DNA from: Solidesulfovibrio magneticus RS-1
Lineage (GTDB): Bacteria > Desulfobacterota > Desulfovibrionia > Desulfovibrionales > Desulfovibrionaceae
Length of the DNA: 64,000 nucleotides
NCBI RefSeq assembly: GCF_000010665.1
Contig: NC_012796.1
Coordinates: 124,001 to 188,000, forward strand
Direction: 5' to 3'
Below are positions 53,054-63,205 of the stretch, piece by piece. Each line of letters starts with the position of its first letter. Within the stretch, counting starts at the first letter, position 1. The notes under the pieces are model-generated. The model was not told where the DNA came from and did no database searches. It worked only from the letters and a program-made list of their open reading frames with translations. The position numbers were made by a program, and so were the translations under genes.

Positions 53054-54427
53054 ATGTGGCTGAAAAAGATCTACACCCCGCTGGCCCTGCCCATCCATTT
53101 CTTCGCTGCGGCCATTTTCCTCGGGGCCGGGCTATTGTGCCAGCCCATAAGCTGCGTCGGGGAGCCGGTCTCCTTTCTCGACGCGCTTTTTACCGCCACC
53201 TCCGCCGCCTGCGTCACCGGGCTGACCGTGGTGGACACCGGCACGGCCTACAACCGCTTCGGCCAGACCGTCATCCTGGCCCTTATTCAGCTTGGCGGCC
53301 TGGGCATTATGACCTTTTCCACGCTCATCTTTTATCTCTGGCGACGCCGGGTGTCCCTGGCCGACCACATCGCCGTGGGCCAAAGCCTGCTCCATGACGC
53401 TTCCTTCCACCTGGGCCGCTTCCTGGTGCGCATGGCGGCGGTCACGGTTTTTATCGAGGCCGTGGGAGCGCTTTCCCTTTACGCCTTCGATCCCGTGGGC
53501 TTTGCGCCCTTTTCCGCCGTGTTCCATTCCGTCTCGGCCTTTTGCAACGCCGGCTTCGGGCTAAGGCCCGACAATCTCGTGGCTTATGCCGGTAATCCCG
53601 GGGTCAACGGCGTCATCATGTGGCTCATCGTCAGCGGCGGCCTGGGGTTTGCCGTGCTCATCGAAGGCTACCGGGTGGTCAAGGACCGGCTCGTCATCCT
53701 GGTGACCGCCCCTGGCCGGCGACCTCTGGCCCTGTCCTGGCAGGCCCGTACCATCTTCGGCGTGTCGGCGTTTCTGATCTTTGCCGGCGCGGCCATGATC
53801 TACTGCGGCGAGTTCCTGGGCGGCCGCTACGGCGAGTTGTCGCTGCTCGACAAGGCCATGGCCGCGCTGTTCCAGTCCGTCACCTGCCGCACGGCCGGAT
53901 TCAACACCATCGACATCGGCCGCATGGCCGACGCCTCCCTGGTCATCATGATCCTTTTGATGTTCATCGGCGGTTCGCCGGGCTCCTGCGCCGGCGGCAT
54001 CAAGACCACCACCTTCCGGGTGCTGGTGGCCTTTGGCCGGGCCAAGATGTTTGGCCGCAAACAGTCGGTGGTGGGGCGTTACGCCGTGGACGACGATACC
54101 GTGGACCGGGCCGTGACGCTCACGATATTTGCCCTCGGGCTGGTCCTGGCCTCGGTGCTGCTCATGTGCTTCACCGAGGGCGCGGTGGCGCCCCATGTGG
54201 AAGCCGGCGGCCGGTTTCTGGAAATCCTTTTCGAAGTGGTGTCGGCCTTCGGCACGGTGGGCCTGACCACGGGCATCACCACCAGCCTGACGCCGGCCGG
54301 CAAGCTGGTCATCATCATGCTCATGTTCGTGGGCCGGCTGGGGCCGATTCTCTTCCTGTCTGTGCTCCAGGGCTTCGAGGAGCCCCGGCGCTACCGGTGG
54401 CCCGAACAGGGCATGATGATCGGATAA
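53054..54427 (+). CDS. Trk/Ktr-type potassium transporter membrane subunit
   Basis: 457 residues with the four-fold pore architecture of TrkH/KtrB. Selectivity-filter-like segments appear as TSAACVTGLTVVDTG, SAFCNAGFGL, SVTCRTAGFNTIDIG and SAFGTVGLTTGIT. Membrane helices occur throughout, and IGGSPGSCAGGIKTTT is the typical loop. The RCK subunit gene follows 47 bp downstream, giving a complete K+ uptake pair at the inner membrane. The shorter size fits KtrB more than E. coli TrkH. Confidence 0.93.
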   Translation: MWLKKIYTPLALPIHFFAAAIFLGAGLLCQPISCVGEPVSFLDALFTATSAACVTGLTVVDTGTAYNRFGQTVILALIQLGGLGIMTFSTLIFYLWRRRVSLADHIAVGQSLLHDASFHLGRFLVRMAAVTVFIEAVGALSLYAFDPVGFAPFSAVFHSVSAFCNAGFGLRPDNLVAYAGNPGVNGVIMWLIVSGGLGFAVLIEGYRVVKDRLVILVTAPGRRPLALSWQARTIFGVSAFLIFAGAAMIYCGEFLGGRYGELSLLDKAMAALFQSVTCRTAGFNTIDIGRMADASLVIMILLMFIGGSPGSCAGGIKTTTFRVLVAFGRAKMFGRKQSVVGRYAVDDDTVDRAVTLTIFALGLVLASVLLMCFTEGAVAPHVEAGGRFLEILFEVVSAFGTVGLTTGITTSLTPAGKLVIIMLMFVGRLGPILFLSVLQGFEEPRRYRWPEQGMMIG

Positions 54428-54474
54428 CGGTTTTTCCGGCCGGGCGCGGTGCGCCGGCCGGGCGGAGGGAGCGC

Positions 54475-55128
54475 ATGGTCGAGGAACGGATCTGCATCAT
54501 CGGACTGGGCAAGTTCGGGTTTCATCTGGGCCGGTGCCTGGTGGAGCTCGGGCGCGAGGTGCTTGGCGTCGACGGCGACGAGGACAAGGTCAAAAACGCC
54601 CAGAACGTCTTTACTCAGGTCTACCAGCTCGACGCCCGGGATAAAAAAGCCCTGGAGCAGATCCACGTGGACGAGATGTCCCATGTGGTGGTGTCGGTTG
54701 GCCATTCCATGGAGGCGAGCATCCTTATTTCGCTCTACCTCAAGGAACTCGGCGTGCCCCAGGTGTGGGTCAAGGCCATTTCCACGGACCACGAAAAGCT
54801 GCTGCACAAAATCGGCGTGGACAACGTGTTTATTCCCGAGCGCTTTGCCGCCAAGAACATGGCCCATCAGCTCGCCAGTCCCGGGCTTATCGAGTATCTG
54901 CCCATGGACAAGGACGTGGCGCTCAAGGAGATCGGCATCGACGACTGGGCCGGCCGGACCCTGCGTCAGCTTGATCTCACCAACAAGCATCAGGTCCAGG
55001 TCATCGCCCGCAAACGGGTCGGCGAGGACCATTATTCGTTTATTCCCCGGGCCGACGAGGAACTGCGCCAGGGCGACAAGCTCGTCATCGTCGGCCGCGA
55101 GGACCGGCTGACCCGGCTGCGTCCCTGA
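54475..55128 (+). CDS. Trk/Ktr potassium system NAD-binding (RCK) subunit
   Basis: 217 residues: N-terminal RCK Rossmann domain (ICIIGLGKFGFHLGRCLVELG, with acidic GVDGDE end of strand 2) and C-terminal RCK_C/TrkA_C domain (ALKEIGIDDWAGRTLRQLDL; GDKLVIVGRED). GGAGGGAGC precedes the ATG at 54475. The 47-bp gap after the channel gene contains a strong GC hairpin, perhaps for mRNA stability. It gates the channel subunit by nucleotide binding on the cytoplasmic side. Confidence 0.93.
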   Translation: MVEERICIIGLGKFGFHLGRCLVELGREVLGVDGDEDKVKNAQNVFTQVYQLDARDKKALEQIHVDEMSHVVVSVGHSMEASILISLYLKELGVPQVWVKAISTDHEKLLHKIGVDNVFIPERFAAKNMAHQLASPGLIEYLPMDKDVALKEIGIDDWAGRTLRQLDLTNKHQVQVIARKRVGEDHYSFIPRADEELRQGDKLVIVGREDRLTRLRP

Positions 55129-55286
55129 AGGCCGGCCGGAGCGCCGGCTTGCCAAAGGTCGCGGCATTGTTTAAAGGCCGCCTCCCCCCGCAATAAACGC
55201 CGCCCCCTGGCGGCACGGCATATCGCGGCGCGACGTTGGTCCATTCACGGACCGGCGGCACACCGCGCCGGCATCCTGGAGGTCCC

Positions 55287-56483
55287 ATGCGTTTTGTCGA
55301 CGAAGCCTGGATTGTGGTCCGCTCGGGCAAGGGCGGTCGCGGCGCGGTGTCGTTTCGCCGCGAGAAGTTCATTCCCCGGGGCGGCCCGGACGGCGGCGAC
55401 GGCGGCGAGGGCGGCGACGTGGTGTTTCGGGCCAACCCGGACCTGCTGACCCTGTACGACCTGCGGCTGAGGCGCATCTACGAGGCCAAAAACGGCCAGG
55501 GCGGCATGGGCCGGCAGAAATGCGGCAAGGCCGCCGACGACCTCTATATCGACGTGCCGGTGGGCACCCAGCTCTTCGAGCTGCCGCCCCTGCCTGCGCC
55601 GGATTCCTTTGACGACGAACCCGAGGAGCCGGTCCAGACCTGGGTTCCCGAACAGGCCATGGACATCGCCGTGGACGACGAGGCGGACGAAGCCCCGGCC
55701 ATCGAGTCGGAAGCCCCGGACGACGAGCCCACGTTCCTGGTGGACATGACCGAGCCCGGCCAGACTTTCATCGCCTGCCGGGGCGGACGCGGCGGCAAGG
55801 GCAACCTGCACTTCGCCTCCTCCACCATGCGCACGCCCCGGTTCGCCCAGCCCGGCGAACCCGGCGAGGAGCGGCGCATCAAGCTCGTGCTCAAGGTCCT
55901 GGCCGACGTCGGCATCATCGGCCTGCCCAACGCCGGCAAGTCCACGTTTATCGCCGCCGTGTCCCGGGCCCGGCCGAAGATCGCGCCCTATCCCTTCACC
56001 ACGCTGACCCCCAACCTCGGGGTTATCGAGCACGACGATGCCTGTCGTCGGCTGGTTTTGGCCGACATCCCGGGGCTTATCGAAGGCGCGCACCTGGGCC
56101 AGGGCCTGGGGCACCGGTTTTTGCGCCATGTCGAGCGCACCCGGGTGCTGCTGCACGTGGTTTCCGCCGAGGACGCCTCGGCCGAGGGCGTGTTCGAGGC
56201 GTTTGGCGTGGTGGACGAGGAGCTGCGCAAGTTCGACCCGGCCCTGGCCGAGCGGCCGCAGATCCGGGTGGTCAACAAGATCGACTTGCTCACCCCCGAG
56301 GAATTGGCCGAGCGCAAGGCCGCGGCCAAGGCGGCCGGCGAGAAGCTCTTTTTCATGTCGGCCCTGACCGGGGAAGGCGTGGAGGCGGTGGTGGAGGCTC
56401 TGTGGGAGGCCGCCGCCCCGGAAGCGCCGGAAGCCGAGGAAGACGCCTGGCCCGACGCCTCGGGCGGCCCTGAAGAGATCTAG
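55287..56483 (+). CDS. obg: Obg GTPase (CgtA) with an acidic insertion
   Basis: 398 residues from ATG 55287 with TGGAGG 5 nt upstream. The Obg fold has the glycine-rich helices (RSGKGGRGAVSF, GGPDGGDGGEGGD, GGRGGKGN). The G domain shows GLPNAGKST (G1), DIPGLIEGAH (G3) and NKIDLL (G4). Between the Obg strands at about residues 99-149 is an unusual ~50-residue acidic insertion (DDEPEEPVQTW, VDDEADEAPAIE) absent from typical Obg proteins. Obg is an essential ribosome-assembly and stress GTPase. It usually follows rplU-rpmA, but here it follows trkA. Confidence 0.95.
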   Translation: MRFVDEAWIVVRSGKGGRGAVSFRREKFIPRGGPDGGDGGEGGDVVFRANPDLLTLYDLRLRRIYEAKNGQGGMGRQKCGKAADDLYIDVPVGTQLFELPPLPAPDSFDDEPEEPVQTWVPEQAMDIAVDDEADEAPAIESEAPDDEPTFLVDMTEPGQTFIACRGGRGGKGNLHFASSTMRTPRFAQPGEPGEERRIKLVLKVLADVGIIGLPNAGKSTFIAAVSRARPKIAPYPFTTLTPNLGVIEHDDACRRLVLADIPGLIEGAHLGQGLGHRFLRHVERTRVLLHVVSAEDASAEGVFEAFGVVDEELRKFDPALAERPQIRVVNKIDLLTPEELAERKAAAKAAGEKLFFMSALTGEGVEAVVEALWEAAAPEAPEAEEDAWPDASGGPEEI

Positions 56484-56533
56484 CCGTCTCCGATAAAGGC
56501 CGCCGGAGGCCTCTTCTCTTCTTCTCCCTCTCC

Positions 56534-57727
56534 CTACGGCCGCACCAGCCGCAGCAAAAACGACTTCAAGTACTCTGTCTCGGCCATGGCCGGGTGGCCG
56601 GGGTGGTCCGGGCCTTGGCGGCCCTGGTCGAGGATCTGGGCCCGCAGGTTGCGGCCGGCGGCGGCGCGCAGGGCGGCCCGGCGCAGCTCGTAGGCGTCCA
56701 CGTGCTGGGAGCAGGAGCAGGTCATGAGCAGGCCGCCGTCGGCCACCACGTCCATGGCCAGCCGGTTGAAGCGTTCGTAGGCCTTGAGTCCCGCTTCCAG
56801 GTCTTTTTTGCGTTTGACCAGGGCCGGCGGGTCCAGGCTGACGACGTCGAAGGTCCGGCCTTCGGCGGCGGCGGCTTCGAGATAATCGGCCGCGTCGGCC
56901 CGCACCACCGTCACCCGGTCGGCCACGCCGTTTCGGGCGGCGTTCTCGGCGGCCATGGCGCAAGCCGTTTCCGACGAATCCAGGCAGACCACCTTGGCCG
57001 CTCCGGCCAGGGCGGCCCGCACGCCAAAGGCTCCAGCATAGGCGAAAAGGTCGAGCACCGTGCGGCCGGCCACCAGCCGGCACAGCTTGGAGCGGTTCTC
57101 GCGCATGTCGTAGAACCAGCCGGTCTTCTGGCCGCCCAGGGCCGGAACGGCAAAGCGCGCGCCGTCCTCCTCGACGTCGAGGTGGTCCGGCGCGTCGCCG
57201 TAGGCGACCTCCACGGTCCGGGGCAGGCCTTCGAGATCGCGCGAGGCGCTGTCGTTGCGCCAGATGACGGCCCGGGGCGACAGCTCGGCCAGCAGCGCCT
57301 CCAGGATCAGGGCTTTTCGCGCGTCCATGCCGGCGGTGTTGCACTGCCCGACCACCACGTCGCCGAAGCGGTCCAGGACCAGCCCGGGCAGATGGTCGCC
57401 TTCGGAGAAAAGCAGCCGGTAGTGGGGCGTGGGGTAGAGCCGCTGGCGCAGGGCCAGGGCTTCGCGCAGCCGGGCGCGGAAAAAGTCGGCGTCAAGGACG
57501 GCCTCGGGGTCGCGGTCGATGAGCCGGGCGCAGATGAGCGAGCCGGGGTTGACCGTGGCCACACCCAGGGGGCGGCCGCGCGAGGCCGTCACCAGGGCTT
57601 CCTCGCCCGGGGCGAAGGCCGTCAGCGGGGTTTTTTTCGTATCCACCTCGTTGCTGAACACCCACAGGTGTCCGGCCCGCAGGCGGCGTTCCTCGTTGTT
57701 GCGCAGGGTAAGGGGCTTGCGTTGCAT
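56534..57727 (-). CDS. Class I rRNA large-subunit methyltransferase (RlmI-like)
   Basis: 397 residues: N-terminal PUA-type domain (RNNEERRLRAGHLWVFSNEV), central domain (LVLDRFGDVVVGQ), and a SAM-binding Rossmann domain (VLDLFAYAGAFGVRAALAGA, VVCLDSSE, DVVSLDPPALVKRKKD with the DPP motif). A CSCSQHV stretch near the end also fits the family. RlmI methylates C1962 of 23S rRNA in E. coli. The gene converges with obg and runs opposite to its neighbours. Confidence 0.9.
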   Translation of the reverse strand: MQRKPLTLRNNEERRLRAGHLWVFSNEVDTKKTPLTAFAPGEEALVTASRGRPLGVATVNPGSLICARLIDRDPEAVLDADFFRARLREALALRQRLYPTPHYRLLFSEGDHLPGLVLDRFGDVVVGQCNTAGMDARKALILEALLAELSPRAVIWRNDSASRDLEGLPRTVEVAYGDAPDHLDVEEDGARFAVPALGGQKTGWFYDMRENRSKLCRLVAGRTVLDLFAYAGAFGVRAALAGAAKVVCLDSSETACAMAAENAARNGVADRVTVVRADAADYLEAAAAEGRTFDVVSLDPPALVKRKKDLEAGLKAYERFNRLAMDVVADGGLLMTCSCSQHVDAYELRRAALRAAAGRNLRAQILDQGRQGPDHPGHPAMAETEYLKSFLLRLVRP

Positions 57728-57871
57728 GGCCTCAAGGTACGGGAGGGCGGCGGCCGTGGCAAGGCGTGGCGATGGCGTAACGACAAGGCCATTGCGGCAG
57801 CGGGCCGGCTGTCGTAAAGATGACTATCCTTTTGGTTTTGCCGGCCCTTGGCGGTCGGAGCGGGGTTGTCG

Positions 57872-58981
57872 ATGCGTCTTGTCGCCTGGCTGACCTTATG
57901 CTGCGCCCTGATGGCCTGGGGCTGCGGCCGGGACGAACCCATCCTCATCGGCTACAGCGGCCCCCTCACCGGCGGCCGGGCCGATCTCGGGGTGCAGGGC
58001 CGCAACGGCGCGACCCTGGCCGTGGAGGACGTCAACGCCCGGGGCGGCATCGCCGGCCGGCCGCTTAAGCTTGTGGCCTGCGACGACGGGGCCACGCCGG
58101 AAAGCGCCGTGGAGGCCGATGCCCAGCTCATCAAGGCCGGCGTATCCGCCATCGTGGGCCACATGACCAGCGCCCAGACCCTGGCCGCCTTGCCCCAGGC
58201 CGCCGCCGCCGGCCTGGTCATGCTCTCGCCGACCACGGCCACCCCCGAACTTTCGGGGAAAAAAGACCTGTTTTTCCGGGTGATCCCCACCAATGTCGCC
58301 TGGGGGTTGGCTTTGGCCCACCACGCCGCCGGAGCCGGACGGCCCGCGGTCTGCCTGGTTGGCGACAGCGACAACCTCTCCTATGTCCAAAGCTTCCTGG
58401 ACGCCTTCGACCAGGGCTACGACGAGGCCGGAGGCCATGTGGCCTGTCGCCGGATGTTTTCCTCCCGGGAGGGCGTCGACTGGGCGGCCCTGGTGGACGC
58501 CGCGACGAAAAACGGCGTTGGGGCCGTGGTGGCCGCCGCCTCGGCCAAGGACGTGGCCGCCCTGGCCCGGGCCATGGACGCGGCCGGCAAGCGGTTGCCC
58601 ATCCTGTGCCCCACCTGGCCCTATACCCGGGAAATCCTGACCATGGGCGGGCGCAGCGTGGACGGCATCGTGTTCGCGGCCAGCTATACCGAGGACAATC
58701 CCCGGCCCCGGTTCCAGGACTTCATGCGCCGCTATCAGGAACGCTTCGGCTGGCCGGCCAATTTCGCCGCCGTTTACGCCTATGAGGCGGTGGAGGTCCT
58801 GGCCACCGCCCTGGGCCGCACCGGCGGGCGCACGGCGGGCCTGCCCGAAGCCCTGCTGGCCTTGGGCCAGCAGGAAGGCCTCATGAGTTCCTTCGCCTTT
58901 GACGCCTACGGCGACGTGCACCGCCAGACCTTTCTGGTCACCATCCGGGATGGGCGGTTTTCGGCCCTTGAGGGAGACTGA
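57872..58981 (+). CDS. Periplasmic substrate-binding lipoprotein (branched-chain amino acid type)
   Basis: 369 residues. A lipobox lies at the N-terminus (LMAWGC, lipidated Cys18), followed by the type I periplasmic fold: ILIGYSGPLTGGRADLGVQG, NARGGIAGRPLKLVACDD, VSAIVGHMTSAQTLAA, FFRVIPTN. No ABC permease or ATPase gene is near. Instead the next gene, 3 bp later, is a sensor kinase. The binding protein therefore probably delivers a ligand signal to the kinase and does not serve uptake. ATG 57872 is used because it gives a proper signal peptide. Confidence 0.9.
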   Translation: MRLVAWLTLCCALMAWGCGRDEPILIGYSGPLTGGRADLGVQGRNGATLAVEDVNARGGIAGRPLKLVACDDGATPESAVEADAQLIKAGVSAIVGHMTSAQTLAALPQAAAAGLVMLSPTTATPELSGKKDLFFRVIPTNVAWGLALAHHAAGAGRPAVCLVGDSDNLSYVQSFLDAFDQGYDEAGGHVACRRMFSSREGVDWAALVDAATKNGVGAVVAAASAKDVAALARAMDAAGKRLPILCPTWPYTREILTMGGRSVDGIVFAASYTEDNPRPRFQDFMRRYQERFGWPANFAAVYAYEAVEVLATALGRTGGRTAGLPEALLALGQQEGLMSSFAFDAYGDVHRQTFLVTIRDGRFSALEGD

Positions 58982-58984
58982 GGC

Positions 58985-60973
58985 GTGCGGACTTCGCCCT
59001 TAAGCCGGGTCGTGGGCCGCAGCCTGCTTATGCGGCTGGTCGCGCCGGGACTGGCCTTGCTGGCGCTTCTGGCCACGGCCACGGCGGGCCTGCAATGGCG
59101 GGCCATGGAGCGCGACAATGTCCGTTTGGCCAAGACCCTGGCCGCCTTTGTCTCGGCCTACCTGGACAACGCGTACGGCTCCCTTGAGGTGTTTGCCCGG
59201 CGCTTGCCGGACACCCAGGGCGCGGCCAGCGGCGAGGCCCTTGGGGAGTTGCTGCTTTTTTCGCCCACCATGCGCCGGCTGCTCTGGATCGACGCCGCCG
59301 GCATGGTGGCCGAGACCGCCCCGCCGGGCCAGGCCGGGGCGGATTTTCCGCTCCAGTTCGACCGGCTGCGCGGCGAGCGGCTCATGCTGTCGCGGCCGCT
59401 GCCCTCGCCCGTGGACGGCCGGCTGTGCGTTTATATCGGCGTGCGCGGCCCCAAGGGGACCATCTTGGCCGGCGAACTCGATTTGGGCGGGTTGGCCCAG
59501 CAGCTGCCGTCCATGGCCGGGATGCCGGACGCCCGGGTCATGGCCTGCGACGCCTACGGCAACCTTATCGTCCACCCGGAATCGCGGCAGGTGGCCGAAC
59601 AGGCCAACATCGGCGACACGCCGCTTTTTCTGGCGGCCAAGGCCGGGCGACACCGGGTGGTCTACGCCCAAGGCGGACGGTTGTGGCTGGGCACGGCCGG
59701 TAAGGCGGAACCCGGCGATTGGCAGGTGCTGCTCGCCGTGCCGGTCTGGGAACTGGTGGCCCCGGCGCTGTATCCCACGGGACTGCTTTTCGTGTTCATG
59801 GCCGGGGCGTTCGTGCTGACGTCCGGGCTTTTGCGCAAGGAGCTGCGGGAGCGGGTGGAGGAGCCGCTGGCCCGGTTCGCGGCCAGCCTGCCCAAAAGCG
59901 TCGACGAGACCGAGGGATCGGCTCCTTTTGCCGAACTTTCCGTCTTTGAAGGGGCCTTTGACGAGATGGCCAAGGCGCTGGTCAAAAACGAGCGGCTTTT
60001 CCGGTCGTCCTTCGAGCAGGCGGCGGTGGGCATGGGCCATGCCGCGCCGGATGGGGCCTGGCTTCGGGTCAACGACCGGCTGTGCGGGCTGGCCGGGCGC
60101 GGCCGGGCGGAACTGCTGGCCGGCTCCCTGGACGGATTGGCCGACGGCGAGGACCGGGAAGCGTTACGGGCGGGCATGGCCACGGCCCTGGCCGGCGGCG
60201 CGGCGACCTTTGCCCGGGAAGCGTCCGTGATCCGGCCGGACGGGCTGGCCCTTCGCTGCGCCCTGACCGTCAATCTGGTGCGCGACGAGGCAGGGGAGCC
60301 GGAATATTTCCTGTGCGTGGGCGAGGACGTCACCGACCGCTGCCGGGCCGGCGAGGCCCTGCGCCAATCCTTGGAAGACAAGGAACTGCTGCTGCGGGAA
60401 GTGCACCACCGGGTGAAAAACAACCTGCAGGTCATTTCCAGCCTGTTTTTCCTGCAAGCCGAGGTCACGAACAATGCCGAGGCCCGGGAAGTGCTTCTGG
60501 AGAGCCGGGCCAGGGTGGCTTCCATGGCCCTGGTCCACGAGGGGCTGTACCGCACCGGCGACTTCGGCCGCATTGAACTGTCCGACTACGTGTCGCGGCT
60601 GACGCATCAGCTGGAATCATCCATCGGCGGCCGGGACGGGGTACGCTTCTTGTTGTGTCTGGAGCCGTCGCACCTGTCCATCGAGAAGGCCGCGCCGCTG
60701 GGGCTGTTGCTCAACGAACTGCTCACCAACGCCATCAAGCACGCCTACGCCCCGGGCGAGGCGGGCGAGGTGCGGGTATGCCTGTCCCGGACGCCGGAGG
60801 GCTTTCGGGTCATGGTGGCGGACGGCGGGCCAGGATTGCCCGAAGGGTTTGCCGTGGAAGCCTGCCAGACCCTGGGGATGCAGCTCGTGGCCAACCTGAC
60901 CCGCCAACTGCGGGGCATGCTTGTGGCCGAGAATCAGGGCGGCGCGACGTTTACCTTGACCTTTCCGGTGTAG
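58985..60973 (+). CDS. Membrane sensor histidine kinase (HisKA_2 type)
   Basis: 662 residues from GTG 58985, 3 bp after the lipoprotein gene. One membrane helix at ~17-37, a periplasmic Cache-like domain (~40-265, with [30 protein letters not shown]), a second helix at ~272-290, and a PAS domain (~335-455). HisKA_2 ([20 protein letters not shown]) and HATPase ([28 protein letters not shown]) end the protein. This kinase class often pairs with regulators encoded elsewhere; none is adjacent. The ligand is probably presented by the upstream lipoprotein. Confidence 0.92.
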   Translation: MRTSPLSRVVGRSLLMRLVAPGLALLALLATATAGLQWRAMERDNVRLAKTLAAFVSAYLDNAYGSLEVFARRLPDTQGAASGEALGELLLFSPTMRRLLWIDAAGMVAETAPPGQAGADFPLQFDRLRGERLMLSRPLPSPVDGRLCVYIGVRGPKGTILAGELDLGGLAQQLPSMAGMPDARVMACDAYGNLIVHPESRQVAEQANIGDTPLFLAAKAGRHRVVYAQGGRLWLGTAGKAEPGDWQVLLAVPVWELVAPALYPTGLLFVFMAGAFVLTSGLLRKELRERVEEPLARFAASLPKSVDETEGSAPFAELSVFEGAFDEMAKALVKNERLFRSSFEQAAVGMGHAAPDGAWLRVNDRLCGLAGRGRAELLAGSLDGLADGEDREALRAGMATALAGGAATFAREASVIRPDGLALRCALTVNLVRDEAGEPEYFLCVGEDVTDRCRAGEALRQSLEDKELLLREVHHRVKNNLQVISSLFFLQAEVTNNAEAREVLLESRARVASMALVHEGLYRTGDFGRIELSDYVSRLTHQLESSIGGRDGVRFLLCLEPSHLSIEKAAPLGLLLNELLTNAIKHAYAPGEAGEVRVCLSRTPEGFRVMVADGGPGLPEGFAVEACQTLGMQLVANLTRQLRGMLVAENQGGATFTLTFPV

Positions 60974-60983
60974 AGGCGGGTGG

Positions 60984-62201
60984 CTACCGCATGACCGGAG
61001 CCAGCACCCGGTCCAGCACCCCCTGCACCTTGGAGATGGCCACGCCGTAGTTGGTCACCGGCACGCCCCGGCGCGTGCATTCGCGGATGCGCCGCAGCAT
61101 CTCCATGCGCCCGAACATGCACGAGCCGCAATGCACCACCAGGGCGTAGCGTTCCAGATCGTCCGGAAAGTCGTGTCCGGCGTGCATCTCAAAGGTCAGG
61201 TCGCGGCCGGTGTACTGCGAGATCCAGCGCGGAATCTTCACCCGGCCGATGTCGTCGGACTGGACATGATGGGAGCAGGCCTCGGCCATGAGCACCACGT
61301 CGCCGTCGCGCAGGTTGTCGATGGCCGCCGCCCCGGCGGCCAGGGTGGTCAAATCGCCTTTGTAGCGGGCAAAAAGCGTGGAAAAAGTCGTCAGCGGCAC
61401 CTCGTCCGGCACGTCGCCGGACATCTTGAGGATCACCTGGGAGTCGGTGATGACCACGGCCGGCGGCTGGCGCAGGTTCCCTAGCGCCGCCTCAAGCTCC
61501 CGGTCCTTGACCGTGACGGCGATACCGTCGTTGTCGAGGACCTCGCGCAACACCTGCACCTGGGGCAGGATCAGCCGGCCCTTGGGCGCAGCCAGATCGA
61601 TGGGCACCACACAGACCACGGTCTCACCCGGGGCGAACAGGTCGCCGCACAAGACCGGCTCGCGCAGGCTTTCGGCCGGGGCCAGGGCCATGATGGCCTC
61701 CTTGACGGCGGTGGCCCCGGTTCCGTCGGCGGCGCAGGCCGTCACCACTGCAATGCCCTGCTCGCGGCACCACTGACGATCGGCCGGCGACGGCGCGGCC
61801 AGGTCGGTCTTGTTGAAGACCACCAGAAACGGAATCTCCAGCCGCCGCACTTCCTCGATGATCCGGCGTTCGGGATCGCCCAGGCCGCCGGCCGCGTCCA
61901 CCGCCACCACGGCGATGTCCGTGCGCCACAAGACTTTGCGCGTGGCCGCGATGCGCAGCGCCCCAAGCTCGCCCTCGTCGTCCAGGCCGGCCGTGTCGTA
62001 GAGCGTCACCGGCCCCAGCGGCAACAGCTCGTAGGGCTTGGCCACGGGATCGGTGGTGGTGCCGGCGAAATCGGACACGATGGCCACGTCCTGGCCGGTG
62101 ACGGCGTTAATGAGCGACGACTTGCCGGCGTTTCGCCGCCCGACAAAGGTGATGACCAGACGCACCCCGCGTGGGGCTTTCTCGGCGGCGGTTTCAGACA
62201 T
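60984..62201 (-). CDS. hydF: [FeFe]-hydrogenase maturation GTPase HydF
   Basis: 405 residues from ATG 62201 with AAAGGAG 6 nt upstream. N-terminal GTPase domain: P-loop GRRNAGKSSL (residues 21-30), DTAGLDDEGELG, and NKTDL. C-terminal iron-sulfur cluster domain: EACSHHVQSDD and VVHCGSCMFGR, the CxH...HCxxC ligands of HydF. HydF is the scaffold on which the 2Fe subcluster of the H-cluster is built before transfer to HydA. The start overlaps the end of hydE by 8 bp, so translation is probably coupled. hydG is not in the window. Confidence 0.95.
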   Translation of the reverse strand: MSETAAEKAPRGVRLVITFVGRRNAGKSSLINAVTGQDVAIVSDFAGTTTDPVAKPYELLPLGPVTLYDTAGLDDEGELGALRIAATRKVLWRTDIAVVAVDAAGGLGDPERRIIEEVRRLEIPFLVVFNKTDLAAPSPADRQWCREQGIAVVTACAADGTGATAVKEAIMALAPAESLREPVLCGDLFAPGETVVCVVPIDLAAPKGRLILPQVQVLREVLDNDGIAVTVKDRELEAALGNLRQPPAVVITDSQVILKMSGDVPDEVPLTTFSTLFARYKGDLTTLAAGAAAIDNLRDGDVVLMAEACSHHVQSDDIGRVKIPRWISQYTGRDLTFEMHAGHDFPDDLERYALVVHCGSCMFGRMEMLRRIRECTRRGVPVTNYGVAISKVQGVLDRVLAPVMR

Positions 62202-63189
62202 GGCGTCTCCTTTTGGAACCGCCCACGGCGGTGGAGGGAATTTTGCCCACCCGGCGAATGGCCTCCCGCGCCGCTTCGACCCGGGAGCGGGCGTCTGCGC
62301 GAAAGGCATTCTTGCCGGGGTAGATGGCGTAATCCGGGCTGACGGTTTCCGGGGTCAGCGAGGGCATGACGACGTTGGCCCCAAGGGTCAGCCCCTGCTC
62401 CCGCGCGCCGTCGCGCAGGGCGTTTAGGGCCGAGGTCGAGGGGATGTTGGCCAGGGGGGAAAGCAGGCGCAGCACGGCCATGGCCCGAAAGGCGGTGAGG
62501 ATCGAGCCGGCCGGGGCGTCGCCGTAGGGCGTGGCCGGATGGGGCACGAAAGGCCCGACGGCGACCATGTCCAGGTCCAGCTCGGCCAGCCGGACGAGAT
62601 CATTGGCCAGAATTTCCGGCGTCATGCCGGGCAGGTCGGTGATGACGCCCGAGCCGACCTCGTAGCCGGCCCGGCGCAGGGTTTCCAGACGCGCCAGCCG
62701 GTCGGCCAGGGTCAGCCCCGGCCGGCTTTGGGCATAGAGCGCCTCGTCAAAGGTCTCCACCTTGAGCAGATACCGGTCGGCCCCATGCTCGCGCCAGAAC
62801 AGCAGCTCGTCATCGGCCCGGTCGCCCAGGGACAGGGTGACGGCCACGTCGGCCCGGGCCTTGGCCTCGACCACGATGCGGGCGATGTCGTCGCGGGTGT
62901 AGTGGAAGTCGTCGCCGGACTGGATGACGATGGTGCCGATGGACAGCTCCCGGGCCAGGCCGGCGCAGGCGATGACGTCCTCGACGGACAGGCGGTAGCG
63001 GTGCACGGCCGTGTTGGCGACGCGCAGGCCGCAGTAGCGGCAGTTGTTGCGGCAGTGGTTGGAAAATTCCACCACCCCGCGCAGATAGACCTCGTCGCCG
63101 AAATTTTCCCTGGTCAGGGCGGCGGCGGCGGAAAAAAGTCCTGGATCGTCGGCCCCGGCCAGCAGCTTGGCGATTTCAGCCTGTTGCAT
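62194..63189 (-). CDS. hydE: [FeFe]-hydrogenase maturation radical SAM protein HydE
   Basis: 331 residues. Radical SAM motif with C46, C50 and C53 in SNHCRNNCRYCGL. The TIM-barrel pattern of the BioB/HydE/PylB group follows (GTIVIQSGDD, ADRYLLKVETFDE, GYEVGSGVITDLPG, FVPHPATPYGDAPAG, NVVMPSLTPE). It takes part in making the H-cluster diiron unit together with HydG and HydF. Upstream, two identical AATAC-N4-GTATT palindromes suggest specific regulation of the hydE-hydF operon. Confidence 0.95.
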   Translation of the reverse strand: MQQAEIAKLLAGADDPGLFSAAAALTRENFGDEVYLRGVVEFSNHCRNNCRYCGLRVANTAVHRYRLSVEDVIACAGLARELSIGTIVIQSGDDFHYTRDDIARIVVEAKARADVAVTLSLGDRADDELLFWREHGADRYLLKVETFDEALYAQSRPGLTLADRLARLETLRRAGYEVGSGVITDLPGMTPEILANDLVRLAELDLDMVAVGPFVPHPATPYGDAPAGSILTAFRAMAVLRLLSPLANIPSTSALNALRDGAREQGLTLGANVVMPSLTPETVSPDYAIYPGKNAFRADARSRVEAAREAIRRVGKIPSTAVGGSKRRRHV

Positions 63190-63205
63190 ACGGTGTCACT
63201 TCTAA

